A program made the position numbers and the translations under genes. Positions 1 through 15,100 of a stretch of 64,000 nucleotides of DNA are shown piece by piece. Source of the stretch: Triops longicaudatus. Its lineage: Eukaryota; Arthropoda; Branchiopoda; Notostraca; Triopsidae. The stretch is from contig JAGQDJ010000006.1 in the NCBI GenBank assembly GCA_022885665.1, forward strand, positions 248,001 to 312,000, given 5' to 3'. Position 1 is the first letter of the stretch. Each line of letters begins with the position of its first letter. The notes beneath the pieces were generated by a model, which did no database searches, was not told the origin of the DNA, and worked only from the letters and a program-made list of their open reading frames with translations.

Positions 1-162
1 CGACGCCGTCAGAACTACTTCCGGTGGATATAAACCAGGGTGAGAAAAAGGAGGTGCCTGACATCAACGCCCGAAATTGGGAAGACCCTATTTTCTTTTC
101 GCAGCCACAATTTGCATACCATTGTTTGAAGAACTGGGAGACTTTTTTCGTCCCTTCCCCCT

Positions 163-172
163 CCCCCCCCCC
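163..172 (+). repeat. Poly-C run (10 C)
   Basis: Uninterrupted C homopolymer, one of six G or C runs of at least 10 bases in the window. Confidence 0.9.
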
Positions 173-382
173 TGTTTTTCGCCTGAAAATGCGTACTATA
201 CGACAGACAAGAGAGATGTACCCAGGAGCCCAGGGCATTCAAGATACAACAAGAAGCCCTCGAATGTTAAATGAGCCGTTTGCCGCTTTTGGGAACTCTG
301 GAGGACAGAGTTTTATTGGTCAAACCCTTTCACCTCTCTTCCCACTATCAGTATTACTTAGCAGCCGAAAGTATAACTCGGA

Positions 383-420
383 ATTCTCATAAAACAAAAG
401 GCAGTATTCTCATAAAACAA
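383..420 (+). repeat. Short tandem repeat, 15-bp unit twice, period 23
   Basis: The 15-mer ATTCTCATAAAACAA occurs at 383-397 and again at 406-420. It is a local duplication with no evident function. Confidence 0.8.
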
Positions 421-3400
421 GAATCTCAAAGCAGCAGTAAAATGTACTTGTGATGTTTGTTCCTTCGGTGGGCGACGTAGTAGAGGTTAAAGGTGGGTTG
501 CGTCGCTTATTAATCGCATGTCTCTGCGAGTTCGTCTTACTGTAAGAAAAGCGTGGGAAGGTTCAAGTCAGTTTGCATCTTAATGACATTGAAACTAGGA
601 ATGATTTACCTTTCACTAACCCCCGTATTCAGCCAGCTCAAGGGCAAAACGCAGTCAAAGCGCCGCGAAGTACGCGTTGTAAGGGAGGAAAAGGGAGAAG
701 ATCAAAAGGCGTGGGATTTGGAGGGATTTGACTCCCGTGGGTTTTTCGTCACAACGTTTGTTATTCCCGTAATTGTATTTTCAATTTACTTGCCGGGGAA
801 AAGACGCTAAATTACAACAAGTTGTCGAGAGAAAGCTACTAAACGGTCTATTGCTTGTTTCCTTGTGACTGAGTGAACAACTTTTCAATCATTGCAAAAC
901 GTTACAAAAAAGAAACTCTTAACTCAATTTTGTGCTTCTTTTCTTTGCAGGTAAGCCCCTTTTGAATGACTTGAAGCCTGGTAGAGAAGACATATTGGCT
1001 TGAGGGGGATAATACTCAGATCCTACATAGTTTCGGACTTTGGGAATAATCGAACAAAGTTTTTACCGCTAAAGAGAACTTATGAACGGAAACTACCTCA
1101 GACACTGGATAATGAGGCTAAGGTTTCCGAACCCGCCTGGCCCGTGAACTATAATACGGAAAACAGACCAAGCTAATTAAAGTTCAAGATCGCGGTGGTT
1201 ACGGTAATTGCTGTTGTTTTTTTATAACAAAAAGAAAAAATAAATTAAATAGCGATTCCCATGTCAAATCCGTCATGTTAGCGTGGGAAAAGACTAGCGG
1301 TGTCAAATTATGCGGTTAGAGCGTACCCCTATATAGACTCCGAAGCCAGTTCGTTCCCATCTACACGGAAATCATTGTAAAATACGGGGTGCACGATCTT
1401 GACGTGCACGACAGGTCTGTGCACTCTGTACGATGTCCGGCTCTGAAGGCCGGAAGTATGCCGGGATCCCCGTTTGCGGATTCGTGTCGTTTCACCCCTT
1501 TCCCCATACCAATCGAAAGGTGTTTCCCCTCATTTCCGTGTAGCCAGACACAAGGCTTTTCACGCAGTTCCATAGAAACGAGTCACAGCTTTGCTTTTTC
1601 ACTTCTTTTATTTTCGGTCCTTTTTGTTTAGTTTCTTCGCGACCTTTTACATCCAGCTCTTTTATTTGATCTGCTTTCTTCTACATTTTTTGGTTTTATT
1701 GATCTTACTTTTCTGTTTATGTTATTAAGCGCTTACTTTCTTTGAATTATGTATGCGGTGTTTTCACTATTTTTGGTTCCGTGTTCGCTGCAGTTCGCAG
1801 TAGAAGGCGTTTTAATTAAATGAATTAATTTGACGTGTATATTAGTGTTCTGTCAAAGTCTTCCCTTGTCGGTGGTGTCTTTGAGAGCTTTGCCGTTGGC
1901 TTGCTCGTGTTATGTAGGCTCTTGAGTATTAAGCTTATTTACATAAGTCAAAAGTGTAGCCCAGGAGGGCATGCGGAACTCGGCAAAATCCAGACAGGCA
2001 GAATGCAGTGGAAGAAAAAGACAAGAGGGCGTCGGTAATGAAGCGCGCGTGGAAAGCGGTAGAGGAGAGAAGAGCTCCTTGCTCGGCTCCTCTGCTCTTG
2101 CTCTAATGTCAGGCAAGTTATAATGATGGGCACCCCTTTCCGTCGACGTGTGGGGCTGTCTTTGCTTTGAGAAAGGTCGGCCGAAGCTAATTTGTGCCCT
2201 TCCCAGCTTTGTTAACTGCATAATTTTCTGCCCAAATATGCGCGTCCTTCGTGTTCGCTGCCTTGGATATCTCAATTTCCCCTCATCCCAAAACTCGCCC
2301 GAAAGCCCTGTCGAAAAACAGCAGGCGTCGGACAGATAACAAGGCTTCTGTCCAAACTTGACTGGAGAGAGAAACCATTCAGTGGAAATATCTGTTGTCC
2401 AATATGTTTCACCAACATTGTTGTCAGCGGCCTGACGCGCTCTTCGGGAGTCCAGGACAAAAAAAAAAGCTCTTATTTCTGACTAGAGCTGGTCAGCGTA
2501 TAGAATAACGCGGTAGCGACTGGCATTCGATTTTCGGCCGTAACCTTATACGAAAGCGTTCACTAGTTCTTGAAAACAACTCTGGCTGGGCGAAAGAGCA
2601 TTAGCAACTTGTCAACGTGTCAGTTTGGCACTTGCCAAGTGTGTTAAGCGGGTGAACCCGGTTTTCACATTTCGGTTCTCAGGTTGTTGACGTTGAAATT
2701 TAAAATGCTTAACCTGAAAAAGTAGTCACGAGAAAGAGAGTTCTGTTTGTGTCATAAGAGAGCAATCGTTCAAGATGGCATTAGCATTAGCTCTACTTTA
2801 CAACTCCAGAGAGCCACAATTGTTAACGTGAACTCTTGAACTTTTATTTGAAGCTTTTCAGCTCGAATTTAAGACATTAGCATATTATTTATATATAAAA
2901 TGGTAATAACATTTCTCAAATACAAAGACCCATCACCAGAAAAAAATAAGCGTGGAATACCCAAAATAAGGACTGCAATAATTTAACAGTCTAGAAAGTA
3001 AGGTAAATAAATTAAAACGTAAGGGAAAGTAATATAACATAAAATAAATACCCTATAAGAGCTACATGTAAGCTTTTCAACATCTACGCATATCTGCCAT
3101 TCGTGCGGAGGTAATGAAAGATTGGCGCGGTTTTTCTGCAAAGTAAAAAAGGGAACCTTAAAAACTACAGTAACTTGAAACTTATTCTTGTGGTTTCTCT
3201 ACGTTAACGATTTTTTTTAACTGTTGAAATAAATGCTCGTCAAGATGTTGGTAAACTAAGGAAAAAAGGATTTAATGCCACTGTTTTCAAGAAAGACCGG
3301 TTTTTTGTTAGTCCGGCAAAGGGGTCATTCCCGTGCAGGCCGAAACGGAGAGCGTTTTTTTGTTTTGTTTTAAGACAAACTGCGTTGCTTTGCGACACAT

Positions 3401-6400
3401 TATTGTCTTCCGCTTCCATTACAGGTAAACTCAGCTACTCCCGTATAATGAACTATAATCACTTAACGGGTTCGTTGCACAGAACTGTAGATTATGAAGG
3501 AAGAATATACACGCCTACTCAATAAAAAGGTGAAAAAGAAAAATAGGAAAAAAGAATTTTGTTTGGATGAAATAAACAATCTTCATATGTGTTAGGTATC
3601 GCGTGAGTGTCTTTTGCATATAGTGTCGATCATAAAATTTTGTTTCTCCGAATCATAGAATATCATCCATTGTGGTGTGGATGTTACTCTTCTGGGTTTG
3701 TTGAATAGTATAGAGAGCTTATACTGTGTTCATGTATTTCAGAGTTTAATATACGTTAAAAAAAATTTATGCCAAGTTAAACACAAAAAATCCTAAAATC
3801 CGCGCAAACCCAATTCCGTGAAATTATTTCGAGGCAAAGTCCGTGTCGAGTTACGACGTTATCGAGTTACGGGAGGTTCCGGGTTCCAAGTTCCGTCGTG
3901 CATAAAGATATTAATATATAGATGATTCTTATTTACAGCATATCGAACGTACAACACAGCACGTTGTAAAGGGCTACGCTTGTACGAGAGCTAAGGCGTC
4001 CGTAAACAAAGGAGTTCAATACGGTACGATACATCGCGACAGTACAGTGCGATACAGGTAAACCTAATATAGCCCAATACTTGCTGTGTTGCTATAGCGA
4101 AAAGTCTTTGGTGCTTCGTGTTCGTCTAAGTATGGTTTCTGAGGAAAGGGCTCGATTTCCCGAGGAAAAAGTTAAGGGAGAGACGTTCTGATGGTAACAG
4201 TAGTATTGAGCTCGCCGGGTAGACATCGGATCCTTTTTTTTGTGTGTGGCGGCAAGTGTAAGGAAAGACAAATGAGGGTCTTGATTGAAAAGGCTATAGA
4301 GTACCACTAGCAAATCATGCTTCCATAATTCTGTGGGAGTTGTGCTTGGCTCAATTTTGCCGCTGTTGGCGAAGGCGAGATTCCCCTTTTGCTTGTGCTC
4401 TTCTTGTATATAACAAATATACTTTCCATGAGCGCGGGGTAGCTAGGGCGATCAATAAGCACAGAGGTTTCGGGTTTTGCCGGCTTTCTTGGCCTGGATT
4501 TAGCCAAATCTACTTTGGTGTCCTTAAGAACGTTGTTATATTGTATTTGTCTCTGGCGCTCTGTGTGCAGTACTAAAAGTCACCAAATGAGAGCTTGGGG
4601 AAAGACAACGTCCACGTGTTCCATCTATGGCGCTTCTCATACTACGCCCCAGCAAACCGAGTACGAGTTAAGTAACTATACCGTGTTATATAGCCCTGCT
4701 GGTTTTTAGAATGACCATTAATGCCGGGGTAATAGAGTCCATAGAACTCCAGCATTGACCACTACTCGCACGCGACAACTACCTGGGTCCCACACCCTAA
4801 AGTCTGTGAAACCAGTTATTTATTTTTTTCGGCTCGATGATGAGAAGTACACGTGTGTACTCCATAACCGTGTTTAGTTTGCGTGCGCTTTTGCACGACA
4901 AGAAGGAAGCATTTTGTCCTCAAAAAGAACCAGATTAAGAACGCAAATTATCCGGCACGTTTAATTGAAAGGGAGCTGATTACAAGGGCTTTGTTCTAAT
5001 TTTGTAAAACCGTGTCACCTGTGTTGACAATTTAGGAAATGTCCCCCCTCCGTCTTTTTGAGTCGAGTGTGGGAAAAAGCTGTGAAGCGAAGAAAGCTTG
5101 ATCAGAGCGCTCTTCCTCCCCTTTTGGCGTCAGGTCTGTGTCCATGAAACGCAAGGTTATGCATACCAAACGGCGTCTAATTGTCTCTTATTGATCCGCG
5201 AGCTTGCGTTGGCAGGTTGTCCCTGGTGGTTCTAGGCTGCCTCGTGTATGCATCGGTTTTGGGCCTTGGACGTGACAATGGTTAGGAAAACAAGCCTGCC
5301 AGGAGGCTGGGCTGAAGAGGGTTGCCGCTCTCAGGTCCATGGGAGATTGGATTGTTGGACCGAGAGGTTAAAGGTCAGCTTATGTTCCCCTCTCCCCCCC
5401 CTGTCTTATAACGCTTGATTATCCCCAGCGACGCTTCTTCGAGCTCGGGCAGCGGCCGCCTTTTGAATAGTGTATACACGAATCACACCTGTGTTGCAGC
5501 AAATGCGCAAGGTATTCACAAAATGGCACCCCCCAGCTGCAGAAGTTTATTCAAATGTGTTAACAAAGCAACGAAAACAGCAAATGCTTAAAAGCGTAGA
5601 ATTCGGAGTTTTCTCTCTCAGTCTTGGAAATAAGTACACTTTGTAGGACTGTAGTAGTGTATTGCTGGTGCTGACAATATGAGTCGGAAAACAACCCAGC
5701 ATTGGCGATTAAAATTCGTCCGTTTCTAGGAAACGTGAGTTCTGTAATTTTGCAGATGCAGTTAAAACGAAAATTTTCCAGAAAGGCTTAAAACTTGGAC
5801 GGTTAGCTAGAAGAATAAATATATTTGGTTAAAGTAAAAAATCATTTTTGTGGAATCGTGCAATCAAGTGTGTGTTTCGTCACCTCGCTTTTTATCTTTG
5901 CGTATGAAAAGAAATTTTCCACGTATAGGCAAAACATTAGGGTCTTTCACGCTCGCTTCTCTCCTACGGCAAAAGAACATTAGACGCGACAAGGCCGTTA
6001 ACTTACTTATTAAGATGGTAGAAGCTTTCGTGGAGAGCTTTCAAGCGAATAAGACTAGGCATTGGCTTCGTGGCTTTGGAGGCTTATAATATCATGCATA
6101 TACGTTGCTTAGGCTCAGCGAGAGGCCACATTGCCCTTCGCTGTTTTTATTTATTCATTCGTTTTCCTTTTGGTTTGCTATCCTGTAAGGACGAACCTAG
6201 GTCAAACTGGCGAACAGACCAAGATGCGAGTACCTTGGCCATAGTTACTTCAAGTGGGCTTTATCGTCAAGTTAACTGATTAAGATAACCAAGAAATTTT
6301 TCAACATTGTGTATTAATTTGTTGCAAAATTGTAGCTCAAATTTGTATTTCCAAATTGGTGTGGACTGGTTAGCATCGTCATCTAGTGTCCACCTAAGGA

Positions 6401-6481
6401 ACTTATCCAGTTTTTCGGTGCTTGCAAATTCTTTTCAGCTTCTGGTCAACAGCTAAGTGAAAACATCGCTATTTTGGGACA

Positions 6482-6496
6482 CCCCCCCCCCCCCCC
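6482..6496 (+). repeat. Poly-C run (15 C)
   Basis: Uninterrupted C homopolymer in otherwise ordinary sequence. Confidence 0.9.
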
Positions 6497-7464
6497 AACA
6501 GCACTTAACAGGTCCTTTGCGCCGTCAAGGGTGGAATTTGATAGAAAGAGACGCGGATCGCTTTTCAGTCACACTCAAGTAGCGCGATAGCAAGATGACA
6601 AGCTAAAAAAGGCGAACTTTTGCTTGCATGCTCTGCCCCAAAGACTTTTTCTCTCCCTCAGAAAGCCGATAGCTGGATGACACGGCGATGGTAGATTGTA
6701 TTCTATGCCTTGAGAAATGGCTCCTACTGTACTTTTGCACATTTGTCCCTTGTCCCAGTTACTTCAAACACGTTTTCATATCCTAATGTCCAGTACAATT
6801 GAAAACTAACGCGTCATCACCTTCGAGGATGGCGGGCTTCACAAATGTTTTCGCTGCGATGCCCTTACAAATTCATTTATAATTCCTGAGCCCGTTTTGA
6901 ATGGCACGTTATAAAGTACGGGGTTGTGTGACCCTAGCGCAGGGGCTCTCATGTTTAATTCAGATTATACGCTTTTGGTTATAGGCCGCAGAGGTTGTTG
7001 TCGTGTTTGTATGGAGAAAATGGGGTTCACATGAAGGATTCCGCAGACGGCGAAAAACCCCTCTCTTCAATATGACTTATTGTTCCTGCAAGGAGCCCAT
7101 CGAGCTTTTATTTGAAAAATTTCCATGACTTTCTCCCCCTCCAAAAACGCCGCTTCAAGGCTTTTATCCCTTACTTGATCATAATGCTCGTCTATCAGAG
7201 GAACAAAAGGGCCTAGAGTCAAGTTTTAGGACTATTAAGTGACACGGACGTGAGGTAACTTGTTTCAGGGACTCATTGTTTAATTAAGCTCCTTGACAAA
7301 AGGGAACGGGGCATTTTTGAGTCCAAGAATGCCCGTCTCGAAACTTAGGCAGCATTACAACATTCTTCGGGAAAATCGGATTGCCGTCGTGTCCTCCAAG
7401 GGTGTAAGCGAAGCATCAGCAGAACGCGGGGAGATTGAACTATTTATTTACACAGATGCATACG

Positions 7465-7494
7465 TTGGTGTGTGTATATGTGTGTGTATGTGTG
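7465..7494 (+). repeat. TG/TA dinucleotide microsatellite
   Basis: Imperfect (TG)n with interspersed TA units, about 30 bp. Confidence 0.85.
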
Positions 7495-9101
7495 CTTACG
7501 TTATCGATTGAGAGAGCGGACTTGAAAAGCTAAGATGCTTAAAGGAGGGAAACTAAATGGGTTGACTGAAGGATGATGGGAGGTAAAAGAGGAGCTTAAA
7601 CAACATTATTTAGGTTCAAACAAGTCAACTTGTAACTGTCAACTGCTTGTGGCACGCGAAACTTGCTGCCTGTCTGCACGGTAGTTTTAACAGCACTGCA
7701 TAAAGCGAGCAAACTTCAAGGAGAAAAGAACGAAAACGAACAAAACACCCCACCATTTTCCCCAAACATAACTATACTTACTTTCAACGAGCTCGTCGGG
7801 CGCTCAATACTAACGCCACGCAATAGGAGCATTAGGAGGTCACCCTTTGAGAAGAAAAAAAAGGGAATAAAACTTATAAGCTCATGTGCGTTATTTTTTC
7901 TGGTACAGCCTATTTGGGCACAATAACCATACTCTTTTTTATGTGTGAGTAGCCTTTAACTCGACAGAAAAAAAATGGGAAGGAAATTGGTGTAGGCTCA
8001 GGTGGGATCTATTGATACCCAGCAGCAGCCGTATCTGTGCTGGCAGCAAAATTCTTGTTACGTCCGTGTATAGGCCTTCATTAAGCATAGTCAAAGCAAA
8101 GCCTTTATGGCGTGGGCAGAAATAAATGAGAGGCGTTTGAGAAAGCTGTGTAGGGATGCTGGACTGGGAAAGTACCGGGAGAGGAAGCAAAGAAAAAGGA
8201 AGCGAAAGCTCCTGCACTGGACGTTTATCACCGAAAAACCCTACAGCGTTGGTGGAAGTTAGCGACGGCAGCAGGCAGTAATAAAATGTAGGAAACCGGA
8301 CAGAGCCAAATTGGTTATACATATACAAAAGGCAAAATGCATGCTACACAGGAGTTCTGAGATTTTGCCAGGATTTTTTCCCCTTTATGGAACCCAAAAG
8401 CTTTCATCCCCCGATTTCCGTTTTAGCTATTCTGAAATACATCCAAGCTAATGGTCCAATATGGAGCTTTTTTGATCGTTGCCAGCGAAGTTGAAATTGT
8501 CGCTTCTGCGAGTGTTTTTCGTTTTGTTCGTTTTGGAGGTAGAAATAAAGAAGCTTTGAAGTAGTGACAGTCGGTGGACTATCGTCCCTTGTTTCCCAAC
8601 GTGGCCTTTTCCAAAGTGGTTGAACTCGCGTGGAAAATGGCCATGGTCTCAGATGGTGCACGGAGGCCGCGACGGTGCGAGGTACTTTGGGTTGAGTTCA
8701 CAGGGAAGAAAGCAATCAAGAGAAATTCCGTAGTAGGCAGTTCGTCGAGTTGAGTGTAAGGCTCACAAATGTAATTTCTTAGTGACCACCTAGCGCGTGT
8801 GCTGACTCGTGAGGTAAAATTGGAACGGAGTAATTACAGGTTAAGGCTACGGTATGCAAAACTTTTTCAGTATTTAAAAAATTAAATGAAATAAAAGATC
8901 GCTTGGTCCGTAGAGCGTTTCTAACTGTAACAGTAAGAGATGGAATGAAGTCAAATAAAAACTCTGAATAGAGACACGATATTGCATAAAGTACCTGACC
9001 GATCAAGTTTCTCTTTATACCTTAAAATTTCAAAATATCAGACGTAGTACACCTAATATGCCTGATTTTAATTTTTCTGTTTAAAAAAATTGCACAAATT
9101 C

Positions 9102-9164
9102 AACAGTTAAAATTCAACATTTAAATAAAAATATAACATAAAAACAGTTAAAATTCAACATTTA
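9102..9164 (+). repeat. Direct repeat, 22-bp unit twice, period 41
   Basis: A 22-bp unit beginning AACAGTTAAAATTC is at 9,102-9,123 and, unchanged, at 9,143-9,164. The intervening sequence is A-rich. It is a simple local duplication. Confidence 0.85.
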
Positions 9165-12100
9165 CAAATTTAGTGAAAGCTTTCTGAAAAAATCAAACTA
9201 ATGCACTAAATATCTCAAACGTCAGCATTACTCCCATAACAATTTTGATTTTCCTTAACCGTTTGTATAATATGATGTCCGAAAATTCCCCATGTTATTC
9301 TCCCATAAGGGGTTTGCGTATACCGCGGCCTTATGTCCAAAAGTCGATGGAATGGTACAGAAAAGCCTCCGACACAAGGAATCAACAGAAAATGGCACAT
9401 CTCTTACACCGTAGGAATATAACTAAATATAAAAATAATTGAAACCCCAATAATAGAGTGTTTTAAATATATAAATAATTGAGGCCCGAATGTATGACGA
9501 CATGCGCTATTGCATTCGTACATTGGATACGTAGATTGTGAATAAGGTAGGAGGCAAAGCAGTAAAACACGGGTAACTTTTGTGTTTCTTTAGTACAGCT
9601 TCACGGATGTCTCATCATACACTGTACAAAAAATCCTCTCAAAAATGAATAGGAAACGGTACTCAACGATGGGCACCAGTCAAGTGTCATGATGCTCTCA
9701 GAAATAGAGTGGAGGCGCATTCTCAAAAGAGCATAGGAGAACTAAATACTAGTGTTTATATCTTATGTATCGCTGCTTACTATTTTGTAATAATTATCAG
9801 TGTATATTAAAACTATTATGGTGTATTTTTCAAACCGCAAACGAAACATAAGTATACATATAAATCACAAAATGGACACTAAAATTTGAAGAGAAACAAA
9901 AAATGAGGAAGTTTGAAAAAATCACAAGAATGGAATGTAAATCAGTCCATGACAAGAAATAAGCAAAATGTCCAGCACTGCAAAAAAAGATTCAGTAAAC
10001 AAAGTGATAAGAAACTAATGGACAAAGTGATAAATCACGGAGTTGCGAGGATACAAAAGATAGAACGTGCATAAAGCTACAAGTGGACATTCAAGAAACA
10101 CATAGAAATACTCAACCAACAGTTGCAAGCACTGTGAACCACTTTCGCAGAAAACTAGAGCATGAGCTACAGTTACAAAGTAAAGACTTGCGACATTCAG
10201 AGCTCACAATACGTTAACATGCAAAAGAGGTTTTACAGGACATGGAACAGATCGGTTAGTCGCCTAAGTCTATTCATCAATTCTGTATTTGCAACTAACA
10301 AAGCCATTGTTCCAGAGTCCTTTACATAATTCATAAAACATTATACATTACACATAAAACATTACACTGGACAATTTTAAGACATTAAGCCATACAATAG
10401 ATTATCACGGATTTTTTTTTAAATGCTTCATTCGACACAGTAAGGCCAGGGTGATGAAATTCATACACTGACATGCGAGTTATCTTCAGAAATTGAGAGG
10501 CATCAGCACGATGGGCTTGTTCAAAACATAAAAGTTGTTGCAGCACTCTATCTAGGGAGTTCAGATGGGGAATCCAGTCCTTGTCGCAGAATAAATTCAA
10601 GTATTTTTTTGCGCATTCACTACGCTGGCATGTAGAATGCTTAACAACCAAAGGATAACTCACAAAAACTGCAGTTATGTTTTACCTGAGATCAAAACTT
10701 CCTGACTAGTCACTATGGAAAGGCTTTCTTTATTTTCAAAACAACGAAAAAGGAGAGTCCTGACCCTGTCCCCACAATTGCCACGGGTGAAGCTCCCAAC
10801 TTAGGCTCAAGTGTTTCGGAATAAGACAGTGTTCTGGACGACGTTTTTATTCTTCCTTTGCCAATTTCCGTCCCCTAGCAGAGGAATGTAAGGTGCCCGG
10901 ACCAAAATTGGCAAGGGTAGTAAATATACGGTTGCTGAAAAGGGACCCATTCCTGGCCACGTACGCTTTTTCTAACTCATTTTGACTCATTTTTCCTTCT
11001 CATTTTCTTGAACTGCGTTCTTAGTTTAATGTTCGGGGAAGTAGAGGTTTTAGTATTAAGGCACTACAGTGTGAGTTTTTGAGCCCGTCTCGTTTAAAGT
11101 TCGTTATAGGTAAATTTTTGTGTATTCTGCGCAAAGACCTAGGAATGGTTCCGCATTATACCTTACAAAATTTTTATAGGCATCCTTGAATGATCTCAAT
11201 TTTATTCGAAGCACAGACGTTTCCGCTTCTCGAAGTATAATTGGTTTAGAAAATGGCCGGTTTAGAGGACAGAGAAAAATGACCCCTCTCCAGAATTTAC
11301 TGACAAAATGAGCAAACTCGTAAAAGCGAACAATCTTCTAGCATTCTCTATGTTGGCAGTTGAAAGGGGGGAAAATATGACACTCATCGCACGAAGCCAG
11401 ATTGCGAAAATTCTCTTTAGAGATGCTACGCTAAAACTGACGGCTCATTAAGCGAGCATCCCAAAAACATTTACGACGAAAAAAAATGAAGTTCCAGCGT
11501 GCAGTTGTCAGCCTAGGTTCTTCCAGATGAATTTCAGCCTGAACTTCCTTCGCTAAACTTTTGTTGCGAGAGTTTTCCAAATATTGTTAATTAATTCCAG
11601 AACTTTCCATTCAGATCGGAGATATGTGAACTTTACTTAGAATGTGTTTCTTAACATTGAGAATGTAAGAGAATATTTCAAAGAATTTGCAATATTAGAA
11701 TAACGTCACTTTCGACAAAAATAGCTGCATTTTCTATGGGTCGAATTTAACTGTTCAGTCTCAATCTCGCGAACACGCAGACTTGTGTATGTCATCTCTT
11801 TAAGTTCACAAACTGGCTTTCTGAGGCTAAGAATCAGGATACAACCCTGAAAGCGGTAAAAGGTAGGTTTGTAAAAAAAAGTAAATAAATAGAAAAGGAA
11901 AGCTATAACAGCCAAGTACGCTGGAGAAATGCGACAGACGGCGCGGGTGCCAAAAGGGTGTGTAGATACCCACCTTAAAAAATTTGTTCCTCGAACGATG
12001 CGAGTTTTTCATATTCACAAACTATTATAGACCATATTTTAGTCTTTTTTGGGGGGGTTGTGGGAGTGAGCGGTAAAAAATAAATCGATACTACTTCTTT

Positions 12101-15100
12101 GGCTATTCCGGCCCAAATATAACCTATAAAACACAGTAAACCAACTACCATTTTAAAAGATTTTCTTTTCCAAGGCTAGATGTTGGTGCATGTAAAGTGT
12201 TCTAAATATAGGCGTGACCTGACGTGCGAATAGTTTATTAGTGTGGTATTAAATAGGATAAATTTATCCAGAGTAAGTCCAAGTTCTTTTGTCTCATTAA
12301 TCCTGTTTTATGCTAGATAAAGATCACTTTAATAGATTAAGCCAGACAAAACGATAAAATGCTCGCAAAAATATCAGGAGACTAAAAGAAACGTATTACA
12401 GCGAAAGCATTGACCGGGCTTACCACATAAGAGCAGATTAAAAAATAAAATATTCTGGGATAAAATGTAAATCAAATATAAAGCTTGGATCTAAAAAGTA
12501 GACTTAACAGCCTCGAATCTATGAAAAAGAAGTAGAAATGGGATATAAGTAATTATAAGAATGATAATCGCAAAAAAACACAACTAGCTTCTTTGATGGG
12601 CGAAATAAGCAAAATGAAATAAAGAGAATTATTTGAAATGTCTGTTTTAAAACTTTAGTAGATCATTTCATTAAAAGGGGTCATAAATGGCGACAATTTA
12701 GTGTAATAGTACCACCAGATTTAAGCCTTACTCAATTCCAATATTAAAATGAGTTAGTAGAACATTCGTCAAAAAGTGGTTTATGAATTCCCGTAAAAAG
12801 TGAGAACTTCAAAAATTCCCATGACGCTGGTAATGCAAGGCGTATATTACTGACCGAGCTTTGGTCGAGCCCTAAGACGTGTACAACCATCCTGTTGATA
12901 AATGAAGGCTTCATCGTGACCTGACAAGCTGTAAACGAGCCACGCTTTGTTGACTTACTTCATCAGGGGGGTGCATGAGGGTAGATAGCTAGGGCGAACG
13001 AAGAATTTAGCCCTACACATAATTTCCATTACAACAGTATTTCTTGCGAAATTAACCCTAATATGGTTGATTTAGACATAAAGGGCGAACCTGCATAATA
13101 ACTGTATAGTAACATTGCGAATTCGAAGGTTTACTTGTTTGCCTCCGATCCTGATTGGTAATGAAGCTGAAGAAAAGTGCACTACGCTAGATCAATTATG
13201 GAATCTCTATTCGATGAAGAAGGGCAAGTCAGTATAAAGGGTTGTGAGGGTGTAAAAAAAGGGAATGATTAAGTAATTGAGTCGCGTCTGTGTATAGGCT
13301 TCCTATTCAGCTCTACGTTCAGTTCATCGTCGTGATTAGCATGCAGAGCACTTCTTTGTGGCTTATTGGCCCCTCTGAAGCCTTCCGCGTCTACCCTCAC
13401 TTCTTCCCTGCTCTCCAAATTAGAAGACATCAATCAAAGCTTTCTCCCCCTTCTTTACCCGTGAAAGGCACGTATAGTTTCTCGCGTTTGTCTATGACAG
13501 TACTATTAGGTCAATGTAACAATGACACCTAAAGTTAATCTGCTTCCGTCTCCTATCTCTTCCAGTCGTCGCAACCTTTAATAAATGAACTCAAATTCCT
13601 GATTTTTAAATTGTGTTATAACTCGCCACATTTGAATGACACAAAAGTGATTGTTACACAAGTTTGGTAGCACTGGATGCTGAACTGTACCTCGTTAGAG
13701 GTTGGCATTGCAATTCACTCGAAATTCGACCCGAAAAGGCGGCTTTTGGCTTTGTGGACATTGGAATGCATTAGATACGTATCTAGTGTGTTGCTAAGAA
13801 GGTTTCCTGGAATTAAGCAACATCTCGGCAACTTTCGATAGAATACGGAGATCCTAGATCTGTTTTCATGTTTACTTTGTACTCAACACAAGCCGCGTTG
13901 TCGGCTTCATTCGGTGTATTGACACTTCCGAAATAGAAGGGTCAGATTTGTATGGTGACGGCTTTTCTTCTCTGACAGGGTAGTAGGCACTTGTCAAAAT
14001 ATTAGTCACAAAAGGGCAAGTAGAACCATTCATAGTTATACATTGATTTCTTACGCCAGTTGATAACGAATGATAAGTCTTTAGTTGAATTATTCCATTT
14101 TCTCTTATCCGCCATTCTGAGAATGTGATCCGCCAGGTTTTGTAGCTTTATACCCTTCATTGTCCAATGTCCATGTTGAATAACGGTATTCAGTATTCGC
14201 AAGCTGTCTGCTTTGTCAGGTTTCATTGTTGACGCTTGTTTCTATAGAAAAAGAAACTTTTTTCCATCTTTTAAGACCATCTCCCAGTACGTTTTTCTTC
14301 TCGAGGATTTTAAAAAATGAATCTTTCTGAAATGTCTGTAAAAGGATGGTGATGCATGATTACACGTATGTTGTCTATAAGACTAATGCCTTCGAAGCGT
14401 ATTTTTTCCCCCACTCGGATAAACCAAACCCAAACACGTTGTCATGGCAAAATTCAAAGTAAAGCTAATACTTAGAATATTATGAAAGAAAATAGTTCGT
14501 AACAAGAAAAAAAAAATGTCTCGATGGGTTGTTGTGATTCCTCAGGGCAACCATTGTATGTATGCGCGTTTGTGAAGTGTTTTACCCGCTCTGGGTGGTA
14601 AAGCCTGTTTCATTATGCTTTAACATTTTTTTCTCTTCCTCGGGAGAAGTTAAAGTTTGTGCACGATAGATGTTCTTCATCTCTCTCTTTATATATATTA
14701 AGACTGGACGAAGCTTTTCCAGGAAGGTGGGAGGAAAGATATTTGGCTAGTGAGACTTCGGATAGAAGGACGCTTTGACGGTATATTTATGAAATAACGC
14801 TCTCCTCGTAAGTCAGGCGTTCCTTTTATGTGTCACATGATAAGGCCAGATGAAGTTTGTTGTAGGGAAAACTGAGTACACACGAACGAACCTCAGGTCT
14901 CCTAATCCACACACAAGTTGAGTGGTGGACAAGGACGCTCTCGACGCCACTCAGCTCTCTTGGGGATGCTGTGGCATTTTCCCCATAATCAGACATCTAT
15001 CTCATTATGATAATGAGCCCTGGACGTTTTCTCTCTCCCTGGCTCCGTGCACCCTCCCAACTTAACCAGCCAGGATTTTATTACGGTCCCAGTTAAGCAT

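Noticed and set aside
9900..10663. Protein-like stretches near 10,080-10,220 (+) and 10,385-10,663 (-)
   Set aside because: Short, in conflicting strands and frames, without splice signals or known motifs. They could be relics of an old insertion but cannot be supported.
14002..14226. 74-codon minus-strand frame MKPDKADSLRIL...
   Set aside because: Charged, protein-like composition but single exon, no family recognised and no neighbouring exons.
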